Positions 1-6,740 are shown, counted from the first letter of the stretch. The stretch is DNA of 15,341 nt from Methanothrix sp. (GCA_003162615.1 PMNG01000022.1:3011-18351), one strand, 5' to 3'. Notes: a model not told the origin generated them from the sequence alone. Numbers and translations are program-made.

Positions 1-528
1 GAATTCTGCGACCGCTTGGCTGCCTGTCTGGAGGAGCTGACGGGAGGGGCCATGCCTGAATGCTATGAGCGAGAGCGAGGAAGACTGCTGGATACTATGA
101 TTGATGCTCATAAAATTGTAGCCGACGCCAGGACGGCAGTCTTCGGAGACACTGAGAAGGTCCTGGGCTTGGCCAAGCTGATGACTGAACTTGGTATGAA
201 GCCGCAGATCATTGCCACGGGCGCCACCAATACCGCTTTCACCGAATATGTCGCACAGCTTGCTTCCGGTTCTAGAATAATAACCGGAGCTGACTATTCC
301 GAGATTGCCGATGAGGTCTCAAACGAAGACATCGATCTGATGGTAGGACCTTTCACTGGACGGCAGACCGCCAGGAGGGCGACAGTGCCGCTCTTGCGAG
401 TTGGTCTGCCCAATCATGATCGCTTCGGAGCGTCGCACCAGCGGCTCCTGGGATATGAGGGCAGCATGTATCTGGTGGACAGCCTGGCCAATGCACTGAT
501 CGAATCAAGGGAGAAAGGACCCGCATGA
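1..528 (+). CDS. Nitrogenase component-1-like protein, C-terminal part (NifN-like)
   Basis: The frame is open from the first base, so the 5' part of the gene lies outside the window. About 175 C-terminal residues are visible. They match the last domain of the NifD/NifK/NifE/NifN superfamily. An ERGRLLDTMIDAH segment resembles the ERGRLVD.MTDSH element of NifK and NifN. It is followed by a Rossmann-like segment (AVFGDTEKVLGLAKLMTELG), then GRQTARR, PLLRVGLPNHDRFGA and LGYEGSMYLVDSLANALIE. The GRQ..R..PLLR.G.P..DR.GA pattern is most like NifN, a FeMo-cofactor assembly scaffold subunit, but NifK or another nitrogenase-like reductase subunit is possible without the missing N-terminal cysteines. 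Its TGA overlaps the next ATG by 4 bases, which implies translational coupling. The nearby molybdate transporter fits a Mo-nitrogenase context. Confidence 0.75.
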   Translation, partial: EFCDRLAACLEELTGGAMPECYERERGRLLDTMIDAHKIVADARTAVFGDTEKVLGLAKLMTELGMKPQIIATGATNTAFTEYVAQLASGSRIITGADYSEIADEVSNEDIDLMVGPFTGRQTARRATVPLLRVGLPNHDRFGASHQRLLGYEGSMYLVDSLANALIESREKGPA

Positions 529-902
529 GAGAGGACACGAAGCTTGAGCAATTTCGGAACTTCGATTACATCCGGCTTGAAACCTTCAAAAAGAACGGAC
601 AGGCTGTCCCCACGCCAGTCTGGTTCGTTGTAGAGGATGACATGCTCTACGTGCGTTCCTATGCCAACAGCGGCAAGGTCAAACGCATGCGAAACAACTC
701 TTATGTGAAGATCGCGCCCTCTGATGCCCTGGGAAAACCCCACGGGGTGACCATCGAAGGAACGGCCGTCCGGGTGGACGGAGACAAGGAGATCAAAATC
801 AGCCAGCTCCTCTACCGCAAGTACGGCCTGAAGAAGATGTCATTCGATCTGTGGGGCGCTATTAAGCAGCTCGACTGGGCGGTCTTTGCCATCAAGGTCT
901 GA
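525..902 (+). CDS. PPOX-class F420/FMN-binding split-barrel protein
   Basis: A 125-residue protein of the pyridoxamine 5'-phosphate oxidase-like split beta-barrel family. It is most like the F420-dependent Rv2061-type group by its order of motifs: YIRLETFKKNGQ, then TPVWFVVEDDMLYVRS, SGKVKRMRNN and a GTAVRV strand. The length is typical for the group. Members bind F420 or FMN as small soluble reductases; the substrate cannot be read from sequence. The start ATG overlaps the stop of the nitrogenase-like gene (ATGA), with purine-rich GGGAGAAAGG about 6 bases upstream as ribosome binding site. The pair is therefore probably cotranscribed. No gene follows directly; 106 bases separate it from modA. 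The family call is firm, and the choice of F420 over FMN is inferred from the family and host. Confidence 0.8.
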   Translation: MREDTKLEQFRNFDYIRLETFKKNGQAVPTPVWFVVEDDMLYVRSYANSGKVKRMRNNSYVKIAPSDALGKPHGVTIEGTAVRVDGDKEIKISQLLYRKYGLKKMSFDLWGAIKQLDWAVFAIKV

Positions 903-928
903 ATGGCCCAGATAAGCGCAAGGATTAA

Positions 929-955
929 TACGTTTAACGTATATGGTTACTTAAC
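929..955 (+). promoter_or_regulatory. Inverted repeats in the modA upstream region, candidate operator/promoter
   Basis: Positions 929-941 read TACGTTTAACGTA, a perfect dyad with six-base arms around a central T. Positions 946-955 read GTTACTTAAC, a second small dyad (GTTA-CT-TAAC). Between and across them lies the AT-rich GTATATGG, a plausible archaeal TATA element for modA. Overlapping dyads at the promoter of a molybdate transporter suggest binding by a Mo/W-sensing regulator of the ModE type. The exact sequence is not a ModE box I can identify with certainty. Confidence 0.4.
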
Positions 956-963
956 TGACAAAA

Positions 964-983
964 AGTAAGCGTTTGTGCTTACT
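964..983 (+). promoter_or_regulatory. Seven-base-arm inverted repeat near the expected modA transcription start
   Basis: AGTAAGC and GCTTACT form a perfect inverted repeat with a six-base spacer, 25 bases before the modA ATG. If the TATA-like element near 940 is used, transcription would start at about 965, inside or next to this repeat. That is where an archaeal repressor would block polymerase. It could instead form a small hairpin in the leader. Confidence 0.4.
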
Positions 984-1008
984 CAATGGTCAGTGTATCA
1001 ATCGAGGG

Positions 1009-1866
1009 ATGATAACTTTGATCGAGAAGCGAATATTTGCAGTGGTGATTGCAGTCCTGGTTCTGGCCACGTCTGCATCCTATGCGCAGGAGTCAAAAGA
1101 GATTACTGCCTTCACAGCAGCGTCTTTGACAGGAGCCTTCACAGAGATAGGCCAGATGTACAAGAATGAGACCAATATCAGCGTCGTCTTCAACTTCGAC
1201 GGATCCCAGGTGTTGCGTACTCAAATCGAGAATGGTGCCTATGCGGACATATTCGTATCTGCAAACACGAAACAGATGAACCTTATGAAGAACGAGGGGT
1301 TCATGAATAACAGCAGCATCACAGTCTTCACTAGAACCAAGCCTGTAATAATAGTTCCTAAAGACAATCCGGCTAAGATCCAGAGCATCTCCGATCTTGC
1401 CAAGCCTGGCCTCAAGATAGTAATCGGGACAAAAGACGTGCCCATTGGTGACTACACCCTGCAGATCCTGGCAAAGCTTGCCAATGATTCGGCCTTTGGT
1501 CCTGGGTTCACGAAAAAGGTAATGGCAAACGTTGTCTCCAATGAGACCAACGTGAACTATATCACATCTAAAGTGGCCCTGGGAGAAGCTGATGCGGGCT
1601 TCGCTTATAAGTCGGATGTCACAAAAGATCTGGCTAGTAAGATTACAAAGATAGAGATACCAGATAAGTACAACGTGATTGCCGAGTATCCCATGGGCAT
1701 ACTGAAGCAGTCCAAATATCCTGCACAAGCCCAGGAGTTCATAAACCTTGTGAAGTCGGATAAGGGCATGGCTGTCCTGGAGAAGTACGGGTTTGAGCCG
1801 GTCATAAGCCCCGCGGTGTCTGTAAAGGCCGCATCAAACGCCACGGCACCTAAAGCAACAGCGTAG
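1009..1866 (+). CDS. modA: Molybdate ABC transporter substrate-binding protein ModA
   Basis: An exported periplasmic-type binding protein of about 285 residues that captures molybdate (or tungstate) and hands it to ModB. The N-terminus has Lys-Arg, a hydrophobic stretch (residues about 10-21) and SYAQ, consistent with a cleaved signal peptide; there is no lipobox Cys. Mature-domain landmarks follow ModA: FTAASLTGAF (ligand Ser near 39), FNFDGSQVLRTQIENGAYADIFVSA (second Ser near 66), GDYTLQIL, and ALGEADAGFAYKSDV with the usual Tyr. A short Ala/Thr-rich tail ends the protein. An ATG lies at 1009, but GAGGGATGAT at 1004-1013 sits 4 bases before a TTG at 1018, which may be the true start (282 residues). 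It is the first gene of a mod cluster with modB and modC. ModA fits better than WtpA, though anion preference is not proven. Confidence 0.92.
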   Translation: MITLIEKRIFAVVIAVLVLATSASYAQESKEITAFTAASLTGAFTEIGQMYKNETNISVVFNFDGSQVLRTQIENGAYADIFVSANTKQMNLMKNEGFMNNSSITVFTRTKPVIIVPKDNPAKIQSISDLAKPGLKIVIGTKDVPIGDYTLQILAKLANDSAFGPGFTKKVMANVVSNETNVNYITSKVALGEADAGFAYKSDVTKDLASKITKIEIPDKYNVIAEYPMGILKQSKYPAQAQEFINLVKSDKGMAVLEKYGFEPVISPAVSVKAASNATAPKATA

Positions 1867-1877
1867 AGTGGCTATTC

Positions 1878-1909
1878 GAGGAGCGAGGGTCTAAAACCCT
1901 TCGAACCTC
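1878..1909 (+). other. Stem-loop just after modA
   Basis: GAGG (1878-1881) pairs with CCTC (1906-1909). Inside them CGAGGGT pairs with ACCCTTCG with one bulge, closing a short A-rich loop. It lies 12 bases after the modA stop and ahead of the FrhB-like gene. It has no T-run, so it looks more like an attenuating, RNA-processing or stabilising hairpin than a full terminator. Such an element could raise ModA above the other subunits. Confidence 0.45.
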
Positions 1910-1980
1910 AATCTCTCGGCATGCGGGCTGTATCAAACCAGAGCGACGGGTTCAAAAATAGCCGTCGCCAATCACATTTA

Positions 1981-3015
1981 ATGGAGCTGAGTTTGCGGGA
2001 AGAGGATATTGTTAAGCCCTCGCTTCTGCCTTACCAGGAGCTTGAGGAGAATGTGTGGCTGAAAAATGTCTGTGCCGGTTGCAGAGCCTGTATCTCAGTG
2101 TGCCCCGCCGGTACGCTGGCTTATGACCCTGAGTTGAACAGACCACAACAAGTCACGATGTGCGTGGAATGTAGGGCATGCCTTGACGTGTGCCCGCGCA
2201 TGCCTGCAAACATCAAGAATATCGGTCCATCAGAGATCCTTGGGCCTTATCTCGCTGTTAAGAACGTGAGATCTAAGAAAAACAGCGGACGCTTCCAGAA
2301 TGGCGGCGCAGTTACTGCATTGCTAACTGCGGCTATGGAGGAAGAGCTGGTAGACTGCGCTTTAGTAATGGGTGAGGACCGCTGGGCACAGAAGTCTTAC
2401 CCGCGAGTTGTCTATGACGTTTCGGATCTGGAAAAGTGCGCCGGAAGCAAATATACAAGCAACACGGTGCTGGAGCCCATTCAGGATGTAATAAGGAACG
2501 TGAATAACATCGCTCTCGTAGGAACTCCATGTACAGTCCAAGCAGTCGGACTTCTTAGAAAGTCCTCAAATGAGTTCGCCATGAAACTTGCGCACAAAGT
2601 AAGGTTCCTTCTCGGATTATTCTGCTTCGAGGCCTTCAGTGATCAGTTAATACCGGAGGTTACCAGGCGCCTATGTGTTCCGCCATGGCGTATAGATAAG
2701 ATGAGCGCAAGTGATGCTATGATGACTATATCACTGCGTGATGGGGGCATCAAGACTATCCCGCTGCCAGAAATTTCAGGATATGTTAAGCCTGGCTGTA
2801 AGGCTTGTGCCGACTTTACAGCAAAGCTATCAGATGTTTCCGTTGGCGGTGTCGGAAGTACTCCCGGCATGAGTGTTGTCATCCTCAGGACCCCGGAGGG
2901 CGTGGGGCTATTCAAGATTGCTGAAGAGAGGGGGTTTATAGAAGCAAAGGAAGGCGTAAAGGTCGAAGCTATCGAAAAAGTCGGTAAGTTAAAGCTTGAG
3001 AGGAACGGCTTTTAA
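1981..3015 (+). CDS. FrhB/FdhB-like F420 oxidoreductase beta subunit with two [4Fe-4S] clusters
   Basis: About 344 residues from this ATG. Two ferredoxin-type motifs lie at the N-terminus: CAGCRACISVCP (Cys 31, 34, 37, 41) and CVECRACLDVCP (Cys 61, 64, 67, 71). They are followed by the FrhB_FdhB N- and C-terminal domains, with SGRFQNGGAVTALL, LVGTPCTVQAV, LLGLFCFEAF and a KPGCKACADFTAKLSDVSVGGVG segment. The family uses FAD to move electrons between F420 and iron-sulfur partners (FrhB, FpoF, FdhB, the Fsr N-terminus). The Mo- or Fe-S-enzyme partner is not encoded here. The gene sits between modA and modB on the same strand. An in-frame ATG at 1921 adds 20 poorly characteristic residues. GGAG at 1983 is well placed for a TTG at 1993, so the exact start is open. 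Confidence 0.88.
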   Translation: MELSLREEDIVKPSLLPYQELEENVWLKNVCAGCRACISVCPAGTLAYDPELNRPQQVTMCVECRACLDVCPRMPANIKNIGPSEILGPYLAVKNVRSKKNSGRFQNGGAVTALLTAAMEEELVDCALVMGEDRWAQKSYPRVVYDVSDLEKCAGSKYTSNTVLEPIQDVIRNVNNIALVGTPCTVQAVGLLRKSSNEFAMKLAHKVRFLLGLFCFEAFSDQLIPEVTRRLCVPPWRIDKMSASDAMMTISLRDGGIKTIPLPEISGYVKPGCKACADFTAKLSDVSVGGVGSTPGMSVVILRTPEGVGLFKIAEERGFIEAKEGVKVEAIEKVGKLKLERNGF

Positions 3016-3085
3016 CCGCTCTTTTTGGCTTTTCTCTTATCTTAACAGCAACGGCAACCAAGGCGGCAGCATAATCGGAGTGCAG

Positions 3086-3196
3086 TTGAAGAAGGCAAGG
3101 TCCTTCTTTGATACCCTTATGGTTCCAGTCGGGCAAGATGAGACCGTAGAGCTATTGAATCAAGTCTTGAGGAAATATGGCTTTAAATCAAGTTGA
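3086..3196 (+). CDS. Possible 36-residue microprotein between the FrhB-like gene and modB
   Basis: A short frame starts at TTG 3086, 5 bases after GGAG (3077-3080), and ends 20 bases inside modB. The peptide (KKARSFFDTLMVPVGQ, then DETVELLNQVLRKYGFKSS) is amphipathic and protein-like, with balanced composition and a plausible helix at the end. I do not recognise it. The modB ribosome binding site lies within it. It could be a real small protein coupled to modB, or a leftover C-terminus of a decayed gene. The T-rich 3018-3042 stretch before it might be a weak terminator after the FrhB-like gene. Confidence 0.35.
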   Translation: MKKARSFFDTLMVPVGQDETVELLNQVLRKYGFKSS

Positions 3197-4055
3197 GCTA
3201 GGCCACACAAACGAGCTTCCCGGACAAGATCGGGAGGCCATCGTCATTCCTTCCAGAACGAAGGAGATGGCCCTGAAGGCAGGCCTCGGACTGACACTTA
3301 TCCTGGCCATGACTTTCATAGCCCTGCCGGTGGTCTCGCTTTTCGTCAAGAGCCCATTGGATGCGACACTGAGGTCGTTGTACGATCCTGTTGTAATGGA
3401 CGCCCTCAAGCTCAGCTTGATGACCTCGACCCTTACCACATTAACCGTTGTACTAATGGGAACGCCAATAGCCTACGTCAACGCACGATTCCATTACTTC
3501 GGCAGGGATATCGCCGACTCACTTATAGATCTGCCTGTGATCATGCCTCCTGCTGTGGCAGGCATCGCCCTCCTCATGGCCTTTGGCAGGATGGGCATCC
3601 TTGGACATTATCTGAACGCCTTCGGATTTGGCATAGCCTTTACAACCCTGGCGGTGATAATAGCCCAGGTCTTCGTATCTTCGCCTTTTTACATCCGCCA
3701 GGCCAAGACGAGCTTCGAGGACGTTGATACGGCCTTTGAGGACGCGGCTCGCACTCTGGGAGCTTCCAGGGTCTACACATTCTTCCATGTGATCCTGCCC
3801 ATCGCCTCAAACGGCCTCATATCCGGAGCGATCATGGCCTTTGCCCGGTCTCTGGGTGAATTCGGAGCCACCATTATGTTCGCCGGGAACTTCCAGGGCA
3901 GAACGCAGACCATGCCGCTGGCTATCTACACAGCTATGCAGGGGGATCTGAATGTCTCTCTATGTCTGGCCATAATCCTGGTGATCATTTCTTTCGTGGT
4001 CATAGCCCTGGTGAAGATGCTCACTCGAAGGGTGTACAAGAATGTTAGAGATTGA
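3177..4055 (+). CDS. modB: Molybdate ABC transporter permease ModB
   Basis: A 292-residue inner-membrane permease that forms the translocation channel for the anion delivered by ModA. A hydrophilic N-terminal segment of about 30 residues precedes six likely membrane helices: about 35-57, 76-99, 117-138, 150-170, 208-228 and 258-280. The cytoplasmic EAA-type coupling loop that docks on ModC is visible around residues 188-208 (EDAARTLGASRVYTFFHVILP). It is followed by ARSLGEFGATIMFAGNFQG, typical of ModB/CysT-like permeases. A ribosome binding site TTGAGG (3167-3172) lies 4 bases before the ATG, supporting this start. The 3' end overlaps modC by 14 bases, so the two are translationally coupled. 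The N-terminal extension before the first helix is somewhat longer than in bacterial ModB. Confidence 0.93.
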   Translation: MALNQVELGHTNELPGQDREAIVIPSRTKEMALKAGLGLTLILAMTFIALPVVSLFVKSPLDATLRSLYDPVVMDALKLSLMTSTLTTLTVVLMGTPIAYVNARFHYFGRDIADSLIDLPVIMPPAVAGIALLMAFGRMGILGHYLNAFGFGIAFTTLAVIIAQVFVSSPFYIRQAKTSFEDVDTAFEDAARTLGASRVYTFFHVILPIASNGLISGAIMAFARSLGEFGATIMFAGNFQGRTQTMPLAIYTAMQGDLNVSLCLAIILVIISFVVIALVKMLTRRVYKNVRD

Positions 4056-4767
4056 TGTTGAGAAGCAGCTCAGGGACTTCAAGCTGGAAGTGAAGATCGA
4101 AGTGGCTGAGGGCGAGATATTGATGCTTGTCGGAGACAACGGCTGCGGCAAGACGACCCTATTGAACCTCGTAGCGGGTCTGATCAGTCCGGATTCTGGC
4201 AGGATAGCGCTGGATGGAAGGCCGCTCTATGATTCCGCTTTCAGAATTAGCGTCGCTCCGGAGGTGCGCAACATTGGATACGTCTTTCAGAGCTATGCGC
4301 TCTTTCCTCACATGAGCGTCTATGACAACGTGGCCTTCGGCCTACGGACACGCAAGCTCTCCGAGCAAGAGATCGAGTTTTTGGTTAAAGACCACCTTGA
4401 AGCTGCCGGGCTCTGGGAGATCAGGAGGGCCAAAGCAGGAAGCATCTCTGGAGGGCAGAAGCAGCGAGTGGCTCTGGCCAGGGCGCTGATAATAGAGCCA
4501 CGGTTGCTTCTGCTGGACGAGCCGCTATCTGCTTTGGACGTCAGGAAACAGGCGGCCATGAGAAGAGATCTTCGGGAGAAGATCCATTCTTGCGGCGTTC
4601 CAAGCATCATCGTCACCCATGACCTAAGGGACGTGGCCTGCATCGGAGACCGGGCATGCCTTATCGAAAAGGGTAAGATTGCTTTATCTGGCGAGGCTGA
4701 TGATGTTATTGGCTGGGGTGCTATTGCTAATTCTGACGTGATAAAACCGAAAGATTCAACTGTCTGA
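4042..4767 (+). CDS. modC: Molybdate ABC transporter ATP-binding protein ModC
   Basis: A 241-residue ABC ATPase that powers import through ModB. All nucleotide-binding motifs are present. Walker A is GDNGCGKTT (31-39), the Q-loop is YVFQSYALFPHMSVYDNV (Gln83), the signature is SISGGQKQRVALARA (134-148), Walker B plus D-loop is LLLLDEPLSALD (155-166), and the H-loop is VTHD (His193). The protein stops soon after the ATPase domain and lacks the C-terminal TOBE/Mop regulatory domain of the roughly 350-residue E. coli ModC. Direct trans-inhibition by oxyanion through that domain is therefore unlikely. It overlaps modB by 14 bases and is the last gene of the operon. The mod assignment rests on the modA and modB neighbours as much as on its own sequence, since ATPases of this type are similar across anion transporters. 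Confidence 0.92.
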   Translation: MLEIDVEKQLRDFKLEVKIEVAEGEILMLVGDNGCGKTTLLNLVAGLISPDSGRIALDGRPLYDSAFRISVAPEVRNIGYVFQSYALFPHMSVYDNVAFGLRTRKLSEQEIEFLVKDHLEAAGLWEIRRAKAGSISGGQKQRVALARALIIEPRLLLLDEPLSALDVRKQAAMRRDLREKIHSCGVPSIIVTHDLRDVACIGDRACLIEKGKIALSGEADDVIGWGAIANSDVIKPKDSTV

Positions 4768-4827
4768 CCCAAACAAATAGGATAAGACATGAGCTCCACG
4801 AGCCTGGGATAGATCATCTGCATTGGT

Positions 4828-5040
4828 TCAAAAGCCCTGGCGGTCATGTGAAAACTGCAAGGTGGTTGGCTCTTTTCCGCTTTTGGAAATGTATTTGCTA
4901 CGAGCCCTGTTGAATTCCTCGTCCATCGTCGAAATACCACACTCTATCGGCATTCCTGGCCAGTTCCCACATGAAAGGATCAGTCCCTGCGAGTAGAGCA
5001 GAACAGTCGCCTCTTTGGCTGCATCGCTTCTGACACATCA
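4828..5040 (-). pseudogene. Decayed minus-strand coding remnant, unknown family
   Basis: Reading the minus strand, one frame is open for 69 codons from 5037 to 4828 with protein-like content (ATVLLYSQGLILSCGNWPGM, then EEFNRARSKYISKSG). It has no good start until an internal ATG and is preceded by TGA. A second frame over the same DNA gives LLAGTDPFMWELARNADRVW. A third continues past 4828 with FEPMQMIYPRLVELMSYP. Spliced across frames they read like one protein, which suggests a broken gene rather than three real ones. I cannot name the family. It lies downstream of modC on the opposite strand. Confidence 0.3.
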
Positions 5041-5075
5041 AGCTTGGATTGTGTTACCCACTCCTAAAAATAAAG

Positions 5076-5106
5076 AACAGATTATTCATATATGATTATT
5101 TCTGTT
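5076..5106. repeat. 31-base near-palindrome
   Basis: AACAGA (5076-5081) and TCTGTT (5101-5106) flank a perfect ten-base palindrome TCATATATGA (5086-5095), with AT-rich spacers of four and five bases that partly match. It lies between modC and the convergent DUF333 gene. It may be an operator, a hairpin in the 3' region of modC, or the end of a lost element. Confidence 0.35.
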
Positions 5107-5200
5107 AATGACATACACGAACCCTTATCTGAACCATTAGATGGAGCCTTGCAGTTGGCATGTAAAGGCTGATCCTGGAAATAGATACCAGCTATTGTTT

Positions 5201-5227
5201 AAAAAATAAAAAAGTAGTATTTGTACT
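5201..5227 (-). terminator. Probable terminator of the DUF333 operon
   Basis: On the minus strand, 11 bases after the DUF333 stop, AGTA-CAAA-TACT forms a four-base-pair stem. It runs directly into ACTTTTTTATTTTTT. T-rich tracts are the main archaeal intrinsic terminator signal, so this probably ends the minus-strand operon. Confidence 0.55.
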
Positions 5228-5237
5228 CGTTCCGCGC

Positions 5238-5795
5238 TTAAGGTGCGTTCAGGAAGGAGTAAGCCCAGTAGTTCCAGTTATCTCCTAGATATCCGTTGTA
5301 GAGACCATTAGGGTTCATCACATTGCCGTTCGGGAGAACGCATTGGTCAACATCTCCGTAAGGAGTATGAATAGTTTCCACGCTGCCACCATAGTCCTGG
5401 CATGAATTGATCGATCCACCATAGTTCTGCCCGTATGGATAAGCACTGTAGTAGTAAGGATAGTAGTCCCCGTACGGGTTGTAGAAGCCATAAGTGCTGG
5501 GACTGCACGACCCAGTGGCAAAGGTATGGGCATCACACCAACTATTGCCTCCGAATTGGCAAAATCCCTGGCCGTTGTTTATTCCTGGGGCTGTTCTGTA
5601 GAGATAACCCGATCCCACGCAGTAAGCTCTATCTGAACTGGAGGTTGATGGGTTTGAAGCAGACGAGACCGGTGCATTAGATCCTAATGAATACGTGCTC
5701 TGTCCAGCGACCGTCAGTACTGTGGCTAGAACTACCACAACGCAAAGCCCCGCGAACAAGAAACCCAACTTCCATTTATTAAATCTACCTGTCAT
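5238..5795 (-). CDS. Secreted protein with two DUF333-like domains and a Tyr-rich linker
   Basis: An exported or membrane-anchored protein of about 185 residues. A Lys/Arg-rich start precedes one hydrophobic segment (GFLFAGLCVVVVLATVLTVA), then a Ser-rich spacer. A first DUF333-like module carries four cysteines: AYCVGSGYLYR, GFCQFGGNSWCDAHTFATGSC. A low-complexity Tyr/Gly/Asn/Pro stretch (YGFYNPYGDYYPYYYSAYP) leads to a second, shorter module: CQDYGGSVE and YGDVDQCVLPNG. DUF333 proteins are small exported proteins of unknown role. The ATG at 5795 is preferred because GGAG lies 9 bases upstream. Another in-frame ATG at 5810 abuts the stop of the upstream gene but has no ribosome binding site. 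The two genes form an operon. Confidence 0.75.
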   Translation of the reverse strand: MTGRFNKWKLGFLFAGLCVVVVLATVLTVAGQSTYSLGSNAPVSSASNPSTSSSDRAYCVGSGYLYRTAPGINNGQGFCQFGGNSWCDAHTFATGSCSPSTYGFYNPYGDYYPYYYSAYPYGQNYGGSINSCQDYGGSVETIHTPYGDVDQCVLPNGNVMNPNGLYNGYLGDNWNYWAYSFLNAP

Positions 5796-5810
5796 CTTCT
5801 TTATCTCCAT

Positions 5811-6704
5811 TTAAGGTCTTATCGATCCGAAGACTGCCCATCTCCAATCCGTGCCTTTGATGGGAGAATATGGGCCTTGAGCCTCTTTGGGAAGCACTAT
5901 ATTCAGATGAGAGCCGAAGTTATCGTAAACTGTAGATTCATTGAGGGTGCTCACAATCTTGAAGTCCGGAGAAGAGATATTCAGAATCTTCGGAGTAACA
6001 GTCAGGCTAGAATTGATATCCAATCTTTTCAGGAGATATTTATCTTTGGATACCCAGGCAGTCAGTACTGTGTGGCTGTTGTTCTCCAGGCTAGTGGTGT
6101 TGAATTCCAATGTTCCGTTTTTAAGTTTCTCTGGCATCGGTAAGGGTGACTCGATGTAGGCTGATAGTAGCTGAAGACCACAAATTCCCTTGCATATGAA
6201 CTCGAAAGGCGAGCCGACAAGCTTGTAGGTATCTTCGCCTTGGAATTTCTCTGAGCCGACTATCTTTAAGTTGGAGTACTTCAGGAGATTAACCTCTCCG
6301 GGAATCTCATTGTAATTTTGCATCATCCTAGCGGTGTCATTGACGGGAAATTTCGTCCAGTTCTGGCCTTGCTTCCAGTACTCGGAACTGCCCACAAAAT
6401 AGCCCTCCCAATTGAGTATGTTCCTGCTCTCCTCGTCAGTCAGGTTTGAACTCCACCATCCCGATTTGTTAACAAGATCTACCTGTCCCTTTGTAGCCTT
6501 ATAAGCATCGAATTCAGTTTTAAGGGAAGCATTGGTGAAAATGAAATCACTATTTGCAGACCTCGTATACGTGTACGTGGTGAGATTTCCCGCGGATTTC
6601 TCCGACATTTGCTTGAGTTGATCGATGCTGACTGTTTGGGCCGAGACGACCGTCGCAGCAGCCAGAATCGCAAGCATTATGATGATTGATTGGCTGAATT
6701 TCAT
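5811..6704 (-). CDS. Secreted protein, possibly LolA/LppX-like fold
   Basis: An exported protein of about 297 residues. A signal peptide (MKFSQSIIIMLAILAAATVV, then SAQ) is followed by a soluble domain rich in Asn-X-Ser/Thr sequons (NLTT, NASL, NLTD, NDTA, NGTL, NNSH, NSSL, NIS, NES), as expected for a glycosylated archaeal surface protein. The order of elements is TYTYTRSANS, later KIVGSEKFQGEDTYKLVGSP, then AWVSKDKYLLKRLDINSS. It resembles LolA/LppX-type lipid-binding or DUF6612-like extracellular domains, where a threshold strand is followed by a converting 'sensitivity' strand. This fold call is tentative. Only two Cys are present (FICKGICG). An ATG at 6704 follows GGTGG by 7 bases; a GTG lies one codon earlier. 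It is the first gene of a two-gene operon with the DUF333 protein. Confidence 0.7.
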   Translation of the reverse strand: MKFSQSIIIMLAILAAATVVSAQTVSIDQLKQMSEKSAGNLTTYTYTRSANSDFIFTNASLKTEFDAYKATKGQVDLVNKSGWWSSNLTDEESRNILNWEGYFVGSSEYWKQGQNWTKFPVNDTARMMQNYNEIPGEVNLLKYSNLKIVGSEKFQGEDTYKLVGSPFEFICKGICGLQLLSAYIESPLPMPEKLKNGTLEFNTTSLENNSHTVLTAWVSKDKYLLKRLDINSSLTVTPKILNISSPDFKIVSTLNESTVYDNFGSHLNIVLPKEAQGPYSPIKGTDWRWAVFGSIRP

Positions 6705-6740
6705 CACAAAACCACCAGGAATATATTGGGCGCTTAATGT

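Noticed and set aside
1093..1728. Minus-strand frame of 211 codons inside modA
   Set aside because: The plus strand encodes a clear ModA. The antisense frame has no signal or motif and has composition typical of a shadow.
4320..4940. Long minus-strand frame across modC (206 codons)
   Set aside because: It is antisense to modC, whose ATPase motifs are all intact. The antisense product has no recognisable domain. Only its upstream end beyond 4768 may reflect a separate remnant.
6676..6704. C/D-box sRNA-like motifs (GATGAT ... CTGA)
   Set aside because: They fall within the signal-peptide coding part of the secreted protein. No D'/C' pair or terminal stem was seen.
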